Positions 42,935 through 53,037 of a DNA stretch of 64,000 nt are shown piece by piece (positions within the stretch are counted from its first letter, which is position 1; every line of letters starts with the position of its first letter). The DNA is from Burkholderiales bacterium (GTDB taxonomy: Bacteria; Pseudomonadota; Gammaproteobacteria; Burkholderiales; Burkholderiaceae_F), in the NCBI GenBank assembly GCA_016716275.1, contig JADJWR010000003.1, positions 1 through 64,000 on the forward strand, in the 5' to 3' direction. Made by a program: the position numbers and the translations under genes. The notes under the pieces are model-generated. The model was not told where the DNA came from, made no database searches, and was given only the letters and a program-made list of their open reading frames with translations.

Positions 42935-44365
42935 ATGAGCAAATCGACAGCAGTGACCTACGACTACGGGGTGGTCCGCGCGTTCTCGATCATGACCGTG
43001 GTCTGGGGCATCGTCGGCATGCTGGTCGGCGTGATCATCGCCGCCCAGATGGCCTGGCCCGAGCTGAACATGGGCATCCCGTGGCTCAGCTTCGGCCGCC
43101 TGCGGCCGCTGCACACCAACGCGGTGATCTTCGCCTTCGGCGGCTGCGCGCTGTTCGCCACCAGCTACTACGTGGTGCAGCGGACCTCGCAGACGCCGCT
43201 GTTTCTCAACGGCCTGGCGTGGTTCACCTTCTGGGGCTGGCAGCTGGTGATCGTGCTGGCCGCGGTCACGCTGCCGCTGGGAATGACCTCGAGCAAGGAG
43301 TATGCCGAGCTGGAGTGGCCGATCGACCTGCTGATCGCGGTGGTGTGGGTCTCCTACGCGGTGGTGTTCTTCGGCACCATCGCCAGGCGCAAGGTCTCGC
43401 ACATCTACGTCGCCAACTGGTTCTTCGGCGCCTACATCCTGACGGTGGCGCTGCTGCATATCGTCAACAGCGCGGCGATGCCGGTCAGCCTGACCAAGTC
43501 GTACTCGGCCTACCCGGGCGCGATCGACGCAATGGTGCAGTGGTGGTACGGCCACAACGCGGTCGGCTTCTTCCTGACCGCCGGCTTCCTCGGCATGATG
43601 TACTACTTCATCCCGAAGGCCGCCGGCCGCCCGGTGTACTCGTACCGCCTGTCGGTGGTGCACTTCTGGGCGCTGATCTTCACCTACATGTGGGCCGGCC
43701 CGCACCACCTGCACTACACGGCGCTGCCCGACTGGGCGCAGTCGATCGGCATGATCTTCTCGCTGATCCTGCTGGCGCCGTCGTGGGGCGGCATGATCAA
43801 CGGCATCATGACCCTGTCGGGCGCCTGGCACAAACTGCGCGACGACCCGATCCTGAAGTTCCTGATCGTCTCGCTGTCGTTCTACGGCATGTCGACCTTC
43901 GAGGGGCCGATGATGTCGATCAAGACGGTCAACGCGCTGTCGCACTACACCGACTGGACCATCGGCCACGTGCACTCCGGCGCGCTCGGCTGGGTCGGCC
44001 TGATCACCATGGGCTCGATCTACTACCTGCTGCCGCGCCTGTACGGCCGCACCGAGATGTACTCGATGAAGCTGGTGACGCTGCACTTCTGGATCGCCAC
44101 CATCGGCATCGTGCTGTACATCGCCGCGATGTGGATCGCCGGCGTGATGCAGGGCCTGATGTGGCGCGCGGTGAACGAGGACGGCACGCTGACCTACACC
44201 TTCATCGAGAGCATCAAGGCGACCTATCCCTTCTACACCATCCGCCTGCTCGGCGGCCTGCTGTACCTCGGCGGCATGTGCGTGATGGGCTACAACGTCT
44301 ACCGGACCGTGCGTGCCGGCAGGCCGGTCGACGACCCGGTGCCGGCGGCGCTGGCGCACGCCTGA
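42935..44365 (+). CDS. ccoN: cbb3-type cytochrome c oxidase subunit I CcoN
   Basis: This 476-residue catalytic subunit has about 12 membrane helices and carries heme b, heme b3 and CuB in the inner membrane; it reduces O2 to water with high affinity. Ligand segments are LRPLHTNAVIFAFGG (heme b His), QWWYGHNAVGFFLTAGF (CuB His and cross-linked Tyr region), WAGPHHLHYTALPDW (two CuB His) and HYTDWTIGHVHSGALGW (heme His). ATG 42935 is used, with GGAGGAAT upstream; an in-frame GTG at 42905 precedes the ribosome site and is unlikely. First gene of ccoNOQPGH. Confidence 0.97.
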   Translation: MSKSTAVTYDYGVVRAFSIMTVVWGIVGMLVGVIIAAQMAWPELNMGIPWLSFGRLRPLHTNAVIFAFGGCALFATSYYVVQRTSQTPLFLNGLAWFTFWGWQLVIVLAAVTLPLGMTSSKEYAELEWPIDLLIAVVWVSYAVVFFGTIARRKVSHIYVANWFFGAYILTVALLHIVNSAAMPVSLTKSYSAYPGAIDAMVQWWYGHNAVGFFLTAGFLGMMYYFIPKAAGRPVYSYRLSVVHFWALIFTYMWAGPHHLHYTALPDWAQSIGMIFSLILLAPSWGGMINGIMTLSGAWHKLRDDPILKFLIVSLSFYGMSTFEGPMMSIKTVNALSHYTDWTIGHVHSGALGWVGLITMGSIYYLLPRLYGRTEMYSMKLVTLHFWIATIGIVLYIAAMWIAGVMQGLMWRAVNEDGTLTYTFIESIKATYPFYTIRLLGGLLYLGGMCVMGYNVYRTVRAGRPVDDPVPAALAHA

Positions 44366-44387
44366 GGCAACGGGAGAAACGACAACC

Positions 44388-45014
44388 ATGAAGCTCACCC
44401 ACGACTTCATCGAACGCCACACCGGGCTGCTGATCGTCCTGATCGTGCTGGTGGTCGCCATCGGCGGCCTGGTCGAGATCGTGCCGCTGTACTTCCAGCG
44501 GCAGACCACGCAGCCGGTCGCCGGCATCAAGCCCTACGAGCCGCTGCGCCTGGTCGGCCGCGACGTGTTCATCCGCGAGGGCTGCAACAACTGCCACTCG
44601 CAGATGGTGCGGCCGTTCCGCGCCGAGACGCTGCGCTACCAGGGCCACTACTCGGTGGCCGGCGAGTTCGTCTACGACCACCCGTTCCTGTGGGGCAGCA
44701 AGCGCACCGGGCCCGACCTGGCGCGCGTCGGCGGCCGCTATTCCGACGAGTGGCACCGCGTGCACTTCAACAACCCGCGCGACGTGGTGCCGGAGTCGAA
44801 CATGCCGGCCTATCCGTGGCTGGCGAAGGCGAGCGTCGAGGGCGCCGACGTGCAGGCGCGGATGCGCGCGCTGCGCCGGCTCGGCGTGCCGTACACCGAC
44901 GAGCAGCTCGCCAAGGCGCCCGAGCAGTTGCAGGGCAAGACCGAGCTCGATGCGCTGATCGCCTACCTGCAAGGGCTGGGCGTCGAGATGCGCAGCGTGC
45001 GCACCGGAGGATGA
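44388..45014 (+). CDS. ccoO: cbb3-type cytochrome c oxidase subunit II CcoO
   Basis: This 208-residue membrane-anchored monoheme cytochrome c has an N-terminal helix (LLIVLIVLVVAIGGLVEIVP) and a heme c site in REGCNNCHSQMVRP (CxxCH), with the axial Met probably in ESNMPAYPWL. It passes electrons from CcoP to CcoN. ATG 44388 has CGGGAG upstream and starts 22 bases after ccoN. Its stop overlaps the ccoQ start. Confidence 0.96.
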   Translation: MKLTHDFIERHTGLLIVLIVLVVAIGGLVEIVPLYFQRQTTQPVAGIKPYEPLRLVGRDVFIREGCNNCHSQMVRPFRAETLRYQGHYSVAGEFVYDHPFLWGSKRTGPDLARVGGRYSDEWHRVHFNNPRDVVPESNMPAYPWLAKASVEGADVQARMRALRRLGVPYTDEQLAKAPEQLQGKTELDALIAYLQGLGVEMRSVRTGG

Positions 45015-45190
45015 CGATGGACGTCAACGACCTGCGCGCGCTCGGCACGGTGCTGGCATTCGCCGCCTTCATCGGCATCGTCTGGTGGGCCTGGCACCGC
45101 AACAGCCAGAAGAAGTTCGAGGAGGCGGCGCGGCTGCCCTTCGCCGACGACGAACATCATGACCGCACTCTGGGGAGCCGCCGGCAATGA
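45011..45190 (+). CDS. ccoQ: cbb3-type cytochrome oxidase subunit IV CcoQ
   Basis: This 59-residue single-helix protein (LGTVLAFAAFIGIVWWAWHR) ends with the polar EEAARLPFADDEHHDR, typical of CcoQ, which stabilises the oxidase complex. ATG 45011 overlaps the ccoO stop by four bases with CGGAGG just upstream; an ATG at 45017 is an alternative. Its end overlaps the ccoP start by four bases. Confidence 0.92.
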   Translation: MTMDVNDLRALGTVLAFAAFIGIVWWAWHRNSQKKFEEAARLPFADDEHHDRTLGSRRQ

Positions 45191-46116
45191 GCGACTTTAC
45201 GAGCGTTTTCTGGGACTACTTCATCGCCGTCATCACGGTCGTCTCGGTGATCGGCTGCGGCGTGTTCCTGTGGTCGCAGAGCAAGCGGCACGTCAAGGTG
45301 GGCGCCGGGCCGGACCCGGACACCACCGGCCACGTCTGGGACGGCGACCTGCAGGAGTTCCACAACCCGCTGCCGCGCTGGTGGATGTGGCTGTTCTACA
45401 TCACGGTCGTCTTCGCGGTGGTCTACCTGATCCTCTATCCGGGGCTCGGCACGCAGTTCAGGGGCATGCTGAACTGGACCTCGAGCGGCCAGCACGCCGG
45501 GGAGGTGAAGGCGGCCGAGGAGCGCTGGGGACCGCTGTTCGCCTCGTACCTGAAGATGGATCTGCCGGCGGTGGCGGCAGACGAGCGCGGGCGGCAGATG
45601 GGCGGGCGCATCTTCCAGAACAACTGCGCGCAGTGCCACGGCTCCGACGGGCGCGGCTCGCGCGGCTTTCCCAACCTGACCGACGCCGAATGGCAGTGGG
45701 GCGGGTCGCCGGAAGCGATCAGGACGACGATCGTCGAGGGGCGCGGCGCTGCGATGCCGCCGATGGCCGCCGCGGTCGGCGGTGCCCAGGACGTCGAGGA
45801 CGTGGCGAACTTCGTGCTGTCGCTGTCCGGTTCGGCGCACGATTCGGTGCGCGCCAGCCGCGGCAAGGAGAAGTTCGCCGCCTGCGCCGCCTGCCACGGC
45901 CCGGAAGGCAAGGGCAACCCGGCGCTCGGCGCGCCGGACCTCACCAACAAGTCCTGGCTCTACGGCGGTACGGTGGCGTCGATCAGCGAAACCGTCACCA
46001 AGGGCCGCGGCGGCGTGATGCCGGCGTGGAAGGGGCTGCTGACCGAGGCGGAGATGCACCTGGTCGCCGCCTATGTGTACCACCTGGCCAACCCCGGCCA
46101 GGCGGCAGGCAAGTGA
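45187..46116 (+). CDS. ccoP: cbb3-type cytochrome c oxidase subunit III CcoP
   Basis: This 309-residue diheme cytochrome c has N-terminal membrane segments (FWDYFIAVITVVSVIGCGVF and WWMWLFYITVVFAVVYLIL) followed by two heme c domains with CAQCH (about residue 148) and CAACH (about residue 236). It receives electrons from soluble cytochromes c. The start overlaps ccoQ by four bases. A GC-rich hairpin follows its stop. Confidence 0.96.
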   Translation: MSDFTSVFWDYFIAVITVVSVIGCGVFLWSQSKRHVKVGAGPDPDTTGHVWDGDLQEFHNPLPRWWMWLFYITVVFAVVYLILYPGLGTQFRGMLNWTSSGQHAGEVKAAEERWGPLFASYLKMDLPAVAADERGRQMGGRIFQNNCAQCHGSDGRGSRGFPNLTDAEWQWGGSPEAIRTTIVEGRGAAMPPMAAAVGGAQDVEDVANFVLSLSGSAHDSVRASRGKEKFAACAACHGPEGKGNPALGAPDLTNKSWLYGGTVASISETVTKGRGGVMPAWKGLLTEAEMHLVAAYVYHLANPGQAAGK

Positions 46117-46123
46117 ACCGGAC

Positions 46124-46151
46124 GGTGCGGCGCGCCGAGGCGCGCCGCACC
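46124..46151 (+). terminator. 13-bp GC-rich hairpin between ccoP and ccoG
   Basis: GGTGCGGCGCGCC (46124-46136) and its exact complement (46139-46151) follow the ccoP stop by seven bases. There is no T run, so it may stabilise the 3' end of ccoNOQP mRNA or reduce read-through into ccoG rather than stop transcription fully. Confidence 0.5.
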
Positions 46152-46174
46152 GCGCAGGACCCGGTAGGTTGCCG

Positions 46175-47626
<1,452 letters not shown>

Positions 47627-47648
47627 CCGCGGGCAGGCGGCCGGACTG

Positions 47649-48200
47649 ATGCAGGAGCGGCAGATGCACACGACGACGATCCCCTGGTACCGGCAGCGCT
47701 GGCCATGGCTGCTGATGCTGCCGCCGCTGACGGCGGTGATCGGCGGCGTGGTGACGATCGTGCTGGCGGTGCGCAGCAACGACGGCGTGGTCGCCGCCGA
47801 CTACTACAAGCGCGGCCTGGCGATCAACGCCGAACTGTCGCGCAGCAAGCGCGCCGCAGAACTGGGGCTGGCGGCCGAGGTGCAGGCCGGCGGCGAGAAC
47901 GCCGGCGACGGCGTCTACGTGCGGGTCAGCAGCAGCGGCCAGGGCGTGCCGCCCGAAGCGGCGCTGCGCATCCGCCTCGTGCATCCCGGCCGCAGCGGCG
48001 CCGACCGGCTGGCCATGCTCGGCCGCGTGGCGGCCGACCCGGCGGGCCGCAGCGCCGAGTACCGCGGCGCCTGGGAGGAGGCCGCCGAACTGCACGCGCC
48101 GGTGGCCTGGCGGGTGGTGATCGAGGGGCGCGACTGGCGACTCGACGGCGGCATCGCCGCCGGCGAGGTGCGCAGCTTCAGGCTGCTCGCCGAGCGCTGA
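47649..48200 (+). CDS. ccoH: FixH/CcoH family assembly protein
   Basis: This 183-residue protein has one membrane helix near the N-terminus (WLLMLPPLTAVIGGVVTIVL) and the FixH signature VAADYYKRGLAINAELSRSK. The remainder is a periplasmic beta domain. It helps assemble cbb3 oxidase. It is 22 bases after ccoG; ATG 47649 or the next ATG 47664 could be used. Confidence 0.92.
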   Translation: MQERQMHTTTIPWYRQRWPWLLMLPPLTAVIGGVVTIVLAVRSNDGVVAADYYKRGLAINAELSRSKRAAELGLAAEVQAGGENAGDGVYVRVSSSGQGVPPEAALRIRLVHPGRSGADRLAMLGRVAADPAGRSAEYRGAWEEAAELHAPVAWRVVIEGRDWRLDGGIAAGEVRSFRLLAER

Positions 48201-48226
48201 ACGGGCGGCGGGCGGAGGAAACGACG

Positions 48227-48541
48227 ATGTCGGGCAGCACGACGCAGCGCATCCTGTGGGTATTGTGGCCGTCGTTCCTGGTCGCCGCGGCGGCCGAACT
48301 GCTGGTGTTCGCGGTGATCGACCCGGCCGATCTGCATCTTTTCGGCGTGCCGGTGGACGCCGGGCGGATGCCCGTCTACACGATCGGCTTCTTTTTCTTC
48401 TGGGCGCTCGGCGCCGCCTCCGCCGCGCTGACCGTTTTTCTGCAGCGCTCGCCGGTCGAGGTCAATCGCTGCCCGCTCGATGCCGACGATCGGCCGGCAG
48501 GATGCGCGAAACAGGCCGGCGCGCAGGACGCGGCCGGCTGA
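48227..48541 (+). CDS. Small two-helix membrane protein in the cco cluster
   Basis: This 104-residue protein has two hydrophobic helices (ILWVLWPSFLVAAAAELLVF and VYTIGFFFFWALGAASAALT) and a polar tail with two Cys. GGAGGAAACGACG precedes the ATG, 26 bases after ccoH. Similar short proteins are frequent at this place in betaproteobacterial cco clusters (recollection), suggesting a role in oxidase assembly, but none is established. Confidence 0.7.
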   Translation: MSGSTTQRILWVLWPSFLVAAAAELLVFAVIDPADLHLFGVPVDAGRMPVYTIGFFFFWALGAASAALTVFLQRSPVEVNRCPLDADDRPAGCAKQAGAQDAAG

Positions 48542-48550
48542 GCCGAGGCG

Positions 48551-48574
48551 AAAAAAAGCGCGGCTCGACCGCGC
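48551..48574 (-). terminator. Rho-independent terminator of fnr
   Basis: Read on the minus strand: GCGCGG, loop TCGAG, CCGCGC, then seven T. It follows the fnr stop (48591) by 16 bases and has the textbook stem plus T-run form. It may also serve the convergent cco cluster in the other direction, where the A run would precede the stem. Confidence 0.85.
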
Positions 48575-48590
48575 CCGGCACGCGGCGCGG

Positions 48591-49328
48591 CTATGCCGGC
48601 GGCCCCTGGCCCGCCATGATCGAACGCAGGCCTTCCGGATCGACGATGCGGACGTGCTTCTGGTTGACCTCGATCAGGCCGTCGGTGGCGAAGCGCGACA
48701 GGGCGCGGCTGACGGTCTCCAGCTTCAGGCCGAGGAAGCTGCCAATTTCGGCGCGCGTCATGCGCAGCACGAACTCCGAGCGGGAATAGCCGCGCGCCTC
48801 GAAGCGCTGCGACAGGTTCAGCAGGAAGGCCGCCAGCCGTTCCTCGGCGTGCATGCTGCCGAGCAGCAGCATGACGCCGTGCTCGCGGACGATTTCGCGG
48901 CTCATCACCTTGTGAAAATGGCTGCGCAGCGCCGGCACCGAGGTGGCGACCTCCTCGATGCGGTCGTAGGGAATGACGCAGACCTCGGTGTCCTCCAGCG
49001 CCACCGTGTCGCACGAATGCTGCTCGGCGCTGATGCCGTCCATGCCGACCAGTTCGCCGGCCATGTGAAAGCCGGTGACCTGCTCGCGGCCATCGGCAGA
49101 GACGACGGTGCTCTTCAGGAAGCCCAGCCGCACCGCGTACAGCGACTCGAACCGGTCGCCGGCGCGGAACAGCGAATCTCCGCGCTTGATCCGCTTGCGC
49201 GTGGCGACCAGTTCCTCGAGCTTGTCGACCTCGTTCAGCGAAAGCCCCAGCGGCAGGCACAGTTCGCGCAGGTTGCAGTTCGAACAGGCGACTTTCAGAT
49301 GGAGCGCGGAAAAGCTCGGCGCATTCAT
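48591..49328 (-). CDS. fnr: Fumarate/nitrate reduction regulator Fnr
   Basis: This 245-residue CRP/FNR-family oxygen sensor has 4Fe-4S ligands Cys15, Cys18 and Cys24 in VACSNCNLRELCLPLG and Cys117 in TEVCVIPYD; the 93-residue spacing between the third and fourth equals that of the E. coli protein. The recognition helix reads IGSFLGLKLETVSRALSRF with the E-xx-SR contact residues for TTGAT half-sites. The ATG at 49328 has GGAG upstream (a GTG at 49331 is adjacent). It very probably drives the promoters at 42746 and 49501. Confidence 0.96.
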   Translation of the reverse strand: MNAPSFSALHLKVACSNCNLRELCLPLGLSLNEVDKLEELVATRKRIKRGDSLFRAGDRFESLYAVRLGFLKSTVVSADGREQVTGFHMAGELVGMDGISAEQHSCDTVALEDTEVCVIPYDRIEEVATSVPALRSHFHKVMSREIVREHGVMLLLGSMHAEERLAAFLLNLSQRFEARGYSRSEFVLRMTRAEIGSFLGLKLETVSRALSRFATDGLIEVNQKHVRIVDPEGLRSIMAGQGPPA

Positions 49329-49500
49329 CACGGATCTCCGCTGGCGTCGACGGGCTTTTTCAGCCGAGGCGAGAGTAACAGGACCCGTATCTTACAAAGA
49401 TTGCGCGGGCCGGGTTCCGGGCCCCCCCGATTCGCGTCCGAAGGCCGCCGGCGCGCCGCGTTTTCCCTGCTGCCGGCAGGCTCTTTGCTTGTCGTCGCCG

Positions 49501-49542
49501 TTGACCGCCATCAATCCGCGGCGAGGCCGCGACTCGAATAAT
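49501..49542 (+). promoter_or_regulatory. Class II Fnr-dependent promoter of hemN
   Basis: The Fnr box TTGAC-CGCC-ATCAA (one mismatch to consensus) at 49501-49514, centred at 49507.5, is followed by a -10 hexamer AATAAT at 49537-49542, giving a start near 49549 and a box centred at about -41.5. It lies between fnr and hemN and could also affect fnr. Confidence 0.75.
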
Positions 49543-49597
49543 CGGCGCCCAGGGTCGGCGCGTCGTCCGCGCGCCGCAGGAGCGCAGCGGGACGCGT

Positions 49598-51004
49598 ATG
49601 CTTTCTTCCGTCATGAGCGTCAAAGACATCGAACTGCCGGGCGAAGCGCTGCTGCGCCGCTTCGATCACCCCGGGCCGCGCTACACCTCGTATCCGACCG
49701 CCGACCGTTTCGTCGAGACGTTCGATGCGGCGGCCTTCGCCGCGCGGCTGGCCGGCCGCGGCGAGCAGGCGGCGCCGCCGCCGCTGTCGGTGTACGTGCA
49801 CGTGCCGTTCTGCGACAAGGTCTGCTTCTACTGCGCCTGCAACAAGGTCGTCACGCGCCATCACGAACGCGCCCCCGAGTACCTGCGGGCGCTGCAGAGC
49901 GAGGCCGACCTGGTGAGCGGCCTGCTGACCGGCCCGCGCGACCTGGAGCAGCTGCACTTCGGCGGCGGCACGCCGACCTTCCTCAGCAACGCCGAACTCG
50001 AGCAGGTGATGGCGATGCTGACGAGCCGCTTCCCGCTGGCCGACAACGCCGAGTGCAGCATCGAGGTCGATCCGCGCTCCACGCCGGCGGAGAAGGTGCG
50101 CACGCTGGCGGCGCTCGGCTTCAACCGCATGTCGGTCGGCGTGCAGGACTTCGACCCCGAGGTGCAGAAGGCGGTCAACCGGCTGCAGAGCTTCGCGATG
50201 ACCAAGGAGACGATCGACACCGCGCGGGCGGCGGGTTTCAAGTCGGTCAACCTCGACCTGATCTACGGCCTGCCCAAGCAGACCCGCGCCAGCTTCTCGA
50301 ACACCCTCGACCGCGTGCTCGAGCTGTCGCCCGAGCGGATTGCCCTGTATCACTACGCGCACCTGCCGGAACGGTTCAAGCCGCAGCGCCGGATCGTCGC
50401 CGCGGAGCTGCCGCCGCCGCAGGAAAAGACGCAGATCATGCTCGATGCGATCAGCCGGCTCGCGGAGGCCGGCTACCGCTACATCGGCATGGATCACTTC
50501 GCCAAGGACGCCGACGACCTCGCCCGCGCGCAGGCCCTCGGCCGGCTGCACCGCAACTTCCAGGGCTATTCGACCCGGCCGGACTGCGACCTGATCGGCC
50601 TGGGCGTCTCGGCGATCAGCAAGGTCGGGCCGACCTATTCGCAGAACGTCCGCGAGCTCGACCAGTACTACGAGCGCCTGAACGCCGGCCGGCTGCCGAC
50701 CGCCCGCGGCGTGCTGCTCGAGCACGACGACCTGCTGCGACGCGCCGTGATCATGGCGCTGATGTGCCATTTTCACGTCAGCAAGGAAGCGATCGAGGCG
50801 GCGTACCTGATCCGGTTCGACCAGTACTTCGGGCGCGAGCTCGAGGATCTGCGCGACTTCGAGGAGGCCGGCCTGGTCGAGATCAGCACCGACTGGATCA
50901 GCGTGCTGCCGAAGGGCAAGCTGCTGGTGCGCGGCATCGCCATGGTGTTCGACCGCTACCTGCGCCAGGACCAGCGGCTGCGCCGGTACTCGAAGATCGT
51001 CTGA
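49598..51004 (+). CDS. hemN: Oxygen-independent coproporphyrinogen III dehydrogenase HemN
   Basis: This 468-residue radical SAM enzyme converts coproporphyrinogen III to protoporphyrinogen IX without oxygen. The cluster motif CDKVCFYCAC (CxxxCxxC plus an extra Cys) lies near residues 71-80, with RRFDHPGPRYTSYPTADRF at the N-terminus, LHFGGGTPTFLSNAELEQ, and the C-terminal HemN domain with GYSTRPDCDLIGLGVSAIS. ATG 49598 is used; ATG 49613 is an alternative. Its Fnr promoter couples heme supply to cbb3 synthesis. Confidence 0.96.
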   Translation: MLSSVMSVKDIELPGEALLRRFDHPGPRYTSYPTADRFVETFDAAAFAARLAGRGEQAAPPPLSVYVHVPFCDKVCFYCACNKVVTRHHERAPEYLRALQSEADLVSGLLTGPRDLEQLHFGGGTPTFLSNAELEQVMAMLTSRFPLADNAECSIEVDPRSTPAEKVRTLAALGFNRMSVGVQDFDPEVQKAVNRLQSFAMTKETIDTARAAGFKSVNLDLIYGLPKQTRASFSNTLDRVLELSPERIALYHYAHLPERFKPQRRIVAAELPPPQEKTQIMLDAISRLAEAGYRYIGMDHFAKDADDLARAQALGRLHRNFQGYSTRPDCDLIGLGVSAISKVGPTYSQNVRELDQYYERLNAGRLPTARGVLLEHDDLLRRAVIMALMCHFHVSKEAIEAAYLIRFDQYFGRELEDLRDFEEAGLVEISTDWISVLPKGKLLVRGIAMVFDRYLRQDQRLRRYSKIV

Positions 51005-51045
51005 TCGGCCGCGGCGGCGGCGGGGCCGCGGCCCGGCGACCAACG

Positions 51046-51804
51046 ATGGAACCTTCGCTGAACTCGCTTGCCGCGCAGGCTTTCGCGGCGTTCTCGCTGG
51101 CCATCGTCGGCGGCCTGCACTGCGCCGGCATGTGCGGCGGCATCGTCGGCGCGCTGCAGCTGAACCGGCCGAAGGAGGTCTCGGCGGCGCGGCTGGCCGC
51201 CGGCTATCACAGCGGCCGGCTGATCAGCTACACGGCTGCCGGCTTGCTCGCAGGAACGATCGGCGCGGCGCTCTACGCCGCCGACGTCATGCCGGTGCAG
51301 GCGGCGCTGATGCTCGCCGGCAGCCTGATGCTGCTGGCGATCGGCGCATCGATGTTCGGCCGTGGCGCGTGGTTGAGGCGAATCGAGCCGGCCGGCGCGT
51401 GGCTCTGGCGGCTGGTCGCGCCGCTCGCCCGTCGCGTCTATCCGCCGCGCACCGGCATGCAGGCGCTCGCTGCGGGACTGGCCTGGGGCTGGATCCCCTG
51501 CGGCATGGTCTACGCGGCGCTGCCGCTGGCGCTGGTCGCCGGCGGTCCGCTGCCGGGCGCGCTGGTGATGCTCGCCTTCGGCCTCGGCACGCTGCCCAAC
51601 ATGCTGGCGGTGGACGTCGCGGTGCACGGCATCGGCCGTGCCGGCCGGGTCGGGGCGTCGCGGCTGGCCTGGATCCGGCCGCTCGCCGGCGCGGTGATCG
51701 TCGTCTTCGGCATCTCGGGCCTCGCGCATGCCGCTCGCATCGCCGGCGTCGCCGGGTCAGAGCATCCGGCAATCGCCATGTTCGCGCGGATTTGCCATCA
51801 GTGA
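51046..51804 (+). CDS. Sulfite exporter TauE/SafE-DsbD-like membrane protein
   Basis: This 252-residue protein has six or so membrane helices. It begins AIVGGLHCAGMCGGIVGALQL, the Cys motif of the DsbD_2/SafE-like group often found with cbb3 genes and thought to handle copper or thiols. Later it has AAGLAWGWIPCGMVYAALPL and FGLGTLPNMLAVD. It follows hemN by 41 bases and is probably co-transcribed from the Fnr promoter. The exact transported species is unknown. Confidence 0.85.
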   Translation: MEPSLNSLAAQAFAAFSLAIVGGLHCAGMCGGIVGALQLNRPKEVSAARLAAGYHSGRLISYTAAGLLAGTIGAALYAADVMPVQAALMLAGSLMLLAIGASMFGRGAWLRRIEPAGAWLWRLVAPLARRVYPPRTGMQALAAGLAWGWIPCGMVYAALPLALVAGGPLPGALVMLAFGLGTLPNMLAVDVAVHGIGRAGRVGASRLAWIRPLAGAVIVVFGISGLAHAARIAGVAGSEHPAIAMFARICHQ

Positions 51805-51844
51805 CCTGCGCCGCGTCGCCGGCGCAGGCGACCGGTCTGTCCGT

Positions 51845-52777
51845 CTAGAGCCAGGCGGCGACCAGGGTGCCGATGGTCAGCATGGCGCCGAAGATGAGCT
51901 GCAGCATCACCGTGCGCATCAGCAGTGCGTTGAGGTCCGCGCCCTGCTGCGTTCTCGGCAGCGCGCGCACTAGGCCGACGGCGCCCGGCAGCGCCAGCAG
52001 CGGCAGCCAGAGAAGCAGGCTGCGCGTCTGCCACACCAGCAGCGGCACCATGGTGAACGGCACCAGCATCAGCAGCGCGTACAGGCCGGCCGAGGCGCGG
52101 CTGCCGAACAGCACGCCGAAGGTGCGCCTGCCGGTGACCGCGTCGTGCGCGATATCGCGGTGATTGTTGACGACCAGCACCGCTGCCGCCAGGCAGCCGA
52201 TCGCCGCGCCGGCGGTTGCCAGCGCCGGCGTCACCGCGCCGATCTGCACGTAGCCGCTGCCGGCCACCGCGACCAGGCCGAAGAAGATGAACACCATCAG
52301 TTCGCCGAGCGGCGTATAGGCGATCGGCCGCCGGCCGCCCATGTAGGCGAGCGCCGCCGCCACCGACGACAGGCCCATCAGCAGCACCGGCAGACCCCAG
52401 CGCGCCACCAGCGGCAGTCCGACCAGGATGGTTGCCGCCACCGCCAGGGCGATGGCCAGACGCACCTCGCGCGGCGTCAGCAGGCCGGTCGAGGTGGCGC
52501 GCGGCAGGCCGATGCGGGTGCCCGTTTCGGCGCCGCGCGCGGTGTAGCCGACGTCGTTCTGCAGGTTGGCGATCGCCTGCAGCAGCACCGACGCCACCAG
52601 GGCAAGCGAGGCGAACAGCACGTCGACCTCGCCGCTGGCCAGGTAGGCGAAGCTGGTGCCGACGAACACCGGCACGGTGGCGATCCACAGCGTGCGCGTG
52701 CGCACCGCAATGCGCCACGCCTCGAGCGAACCCGGGCGAACGTCGATGCGGGCGGGGGCAGGGGCGGGGGAAGACAT
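51845..52777 (-). CDS. menA: UbiA-family prenyltransferase, MenA-like
   Basis: This 310-residue membrane prenyltransferase has two Asp-rich motifs: NLQNDVGYTARGAETGTRIG (residues ~70-90) and VVNNHRDIAHDAVTGRRTFG (about 200-220), and RATSTGLLTPREVRLAIAL between. The pattern fits 1,4-dihydroxy-2-naphthoate prenyltransferase (menaquinone synthesis) better than UbiA (ubiquinone). No other men gene is in the window. It is convergent with the SafE-like gene and divergent from alaS. Confidence 0.8.
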   Translation of the reverse strand: MSSPAPAPARIDVRPGSLEAWRIAVRTRTLWIATVPVFVGTSFAYLASGEVDVLFASLALVASVLLQAIANLQNDVGYTARGAETGTRIGLPRATSTGLLTPREVRLAIALAVAATILVGLPLVARWGLPVLLMGLSSVAAALAYMGGRRPIAYTPLGELMVFIFFGLVAVAGSGYVQIGAVTPALATAGAAIGCLAAAVLVVNNHRDIAHDAVTGRRTFGVLFGSRASAGLYALLMLVPFTMVPLLVWQTRSLLLWLPLLALPGAVGLVRALPRTQQGADLNALLMRTVMLQLIFGAMLTIGTLVAAWL

Positions 52778-53037
52778 CGGCTGGGCGTCGGACAGCAGGC
52801 CGGAACATACCGCGAAATGCCGGCGCCGAGTTGCGCTGACGCAGGTTGCACGCACGGCCGCCGCCGACCGCGGGCGCCGGCCGGCAACTGCCTTGCCGGC
52901 TGCCGCGCGACGGCGCAGTGCGCGGCGTCGACCGGGCCGGCGCGCTGCGCTGCAAGAACCGCTTGATATCATCATCGGTCTTCGATGCCGGCGGGCGAGT
53001 CGCCGTCGCCGCCGTCCGCCCCCGACCGCTCCCAACC

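Noticed and set aside
49391..49396. TGTAAG (minus strand) upstream of fnr
   Set aside because: The second box is missing at the required spacing; it may be part of an ordinary promoter.
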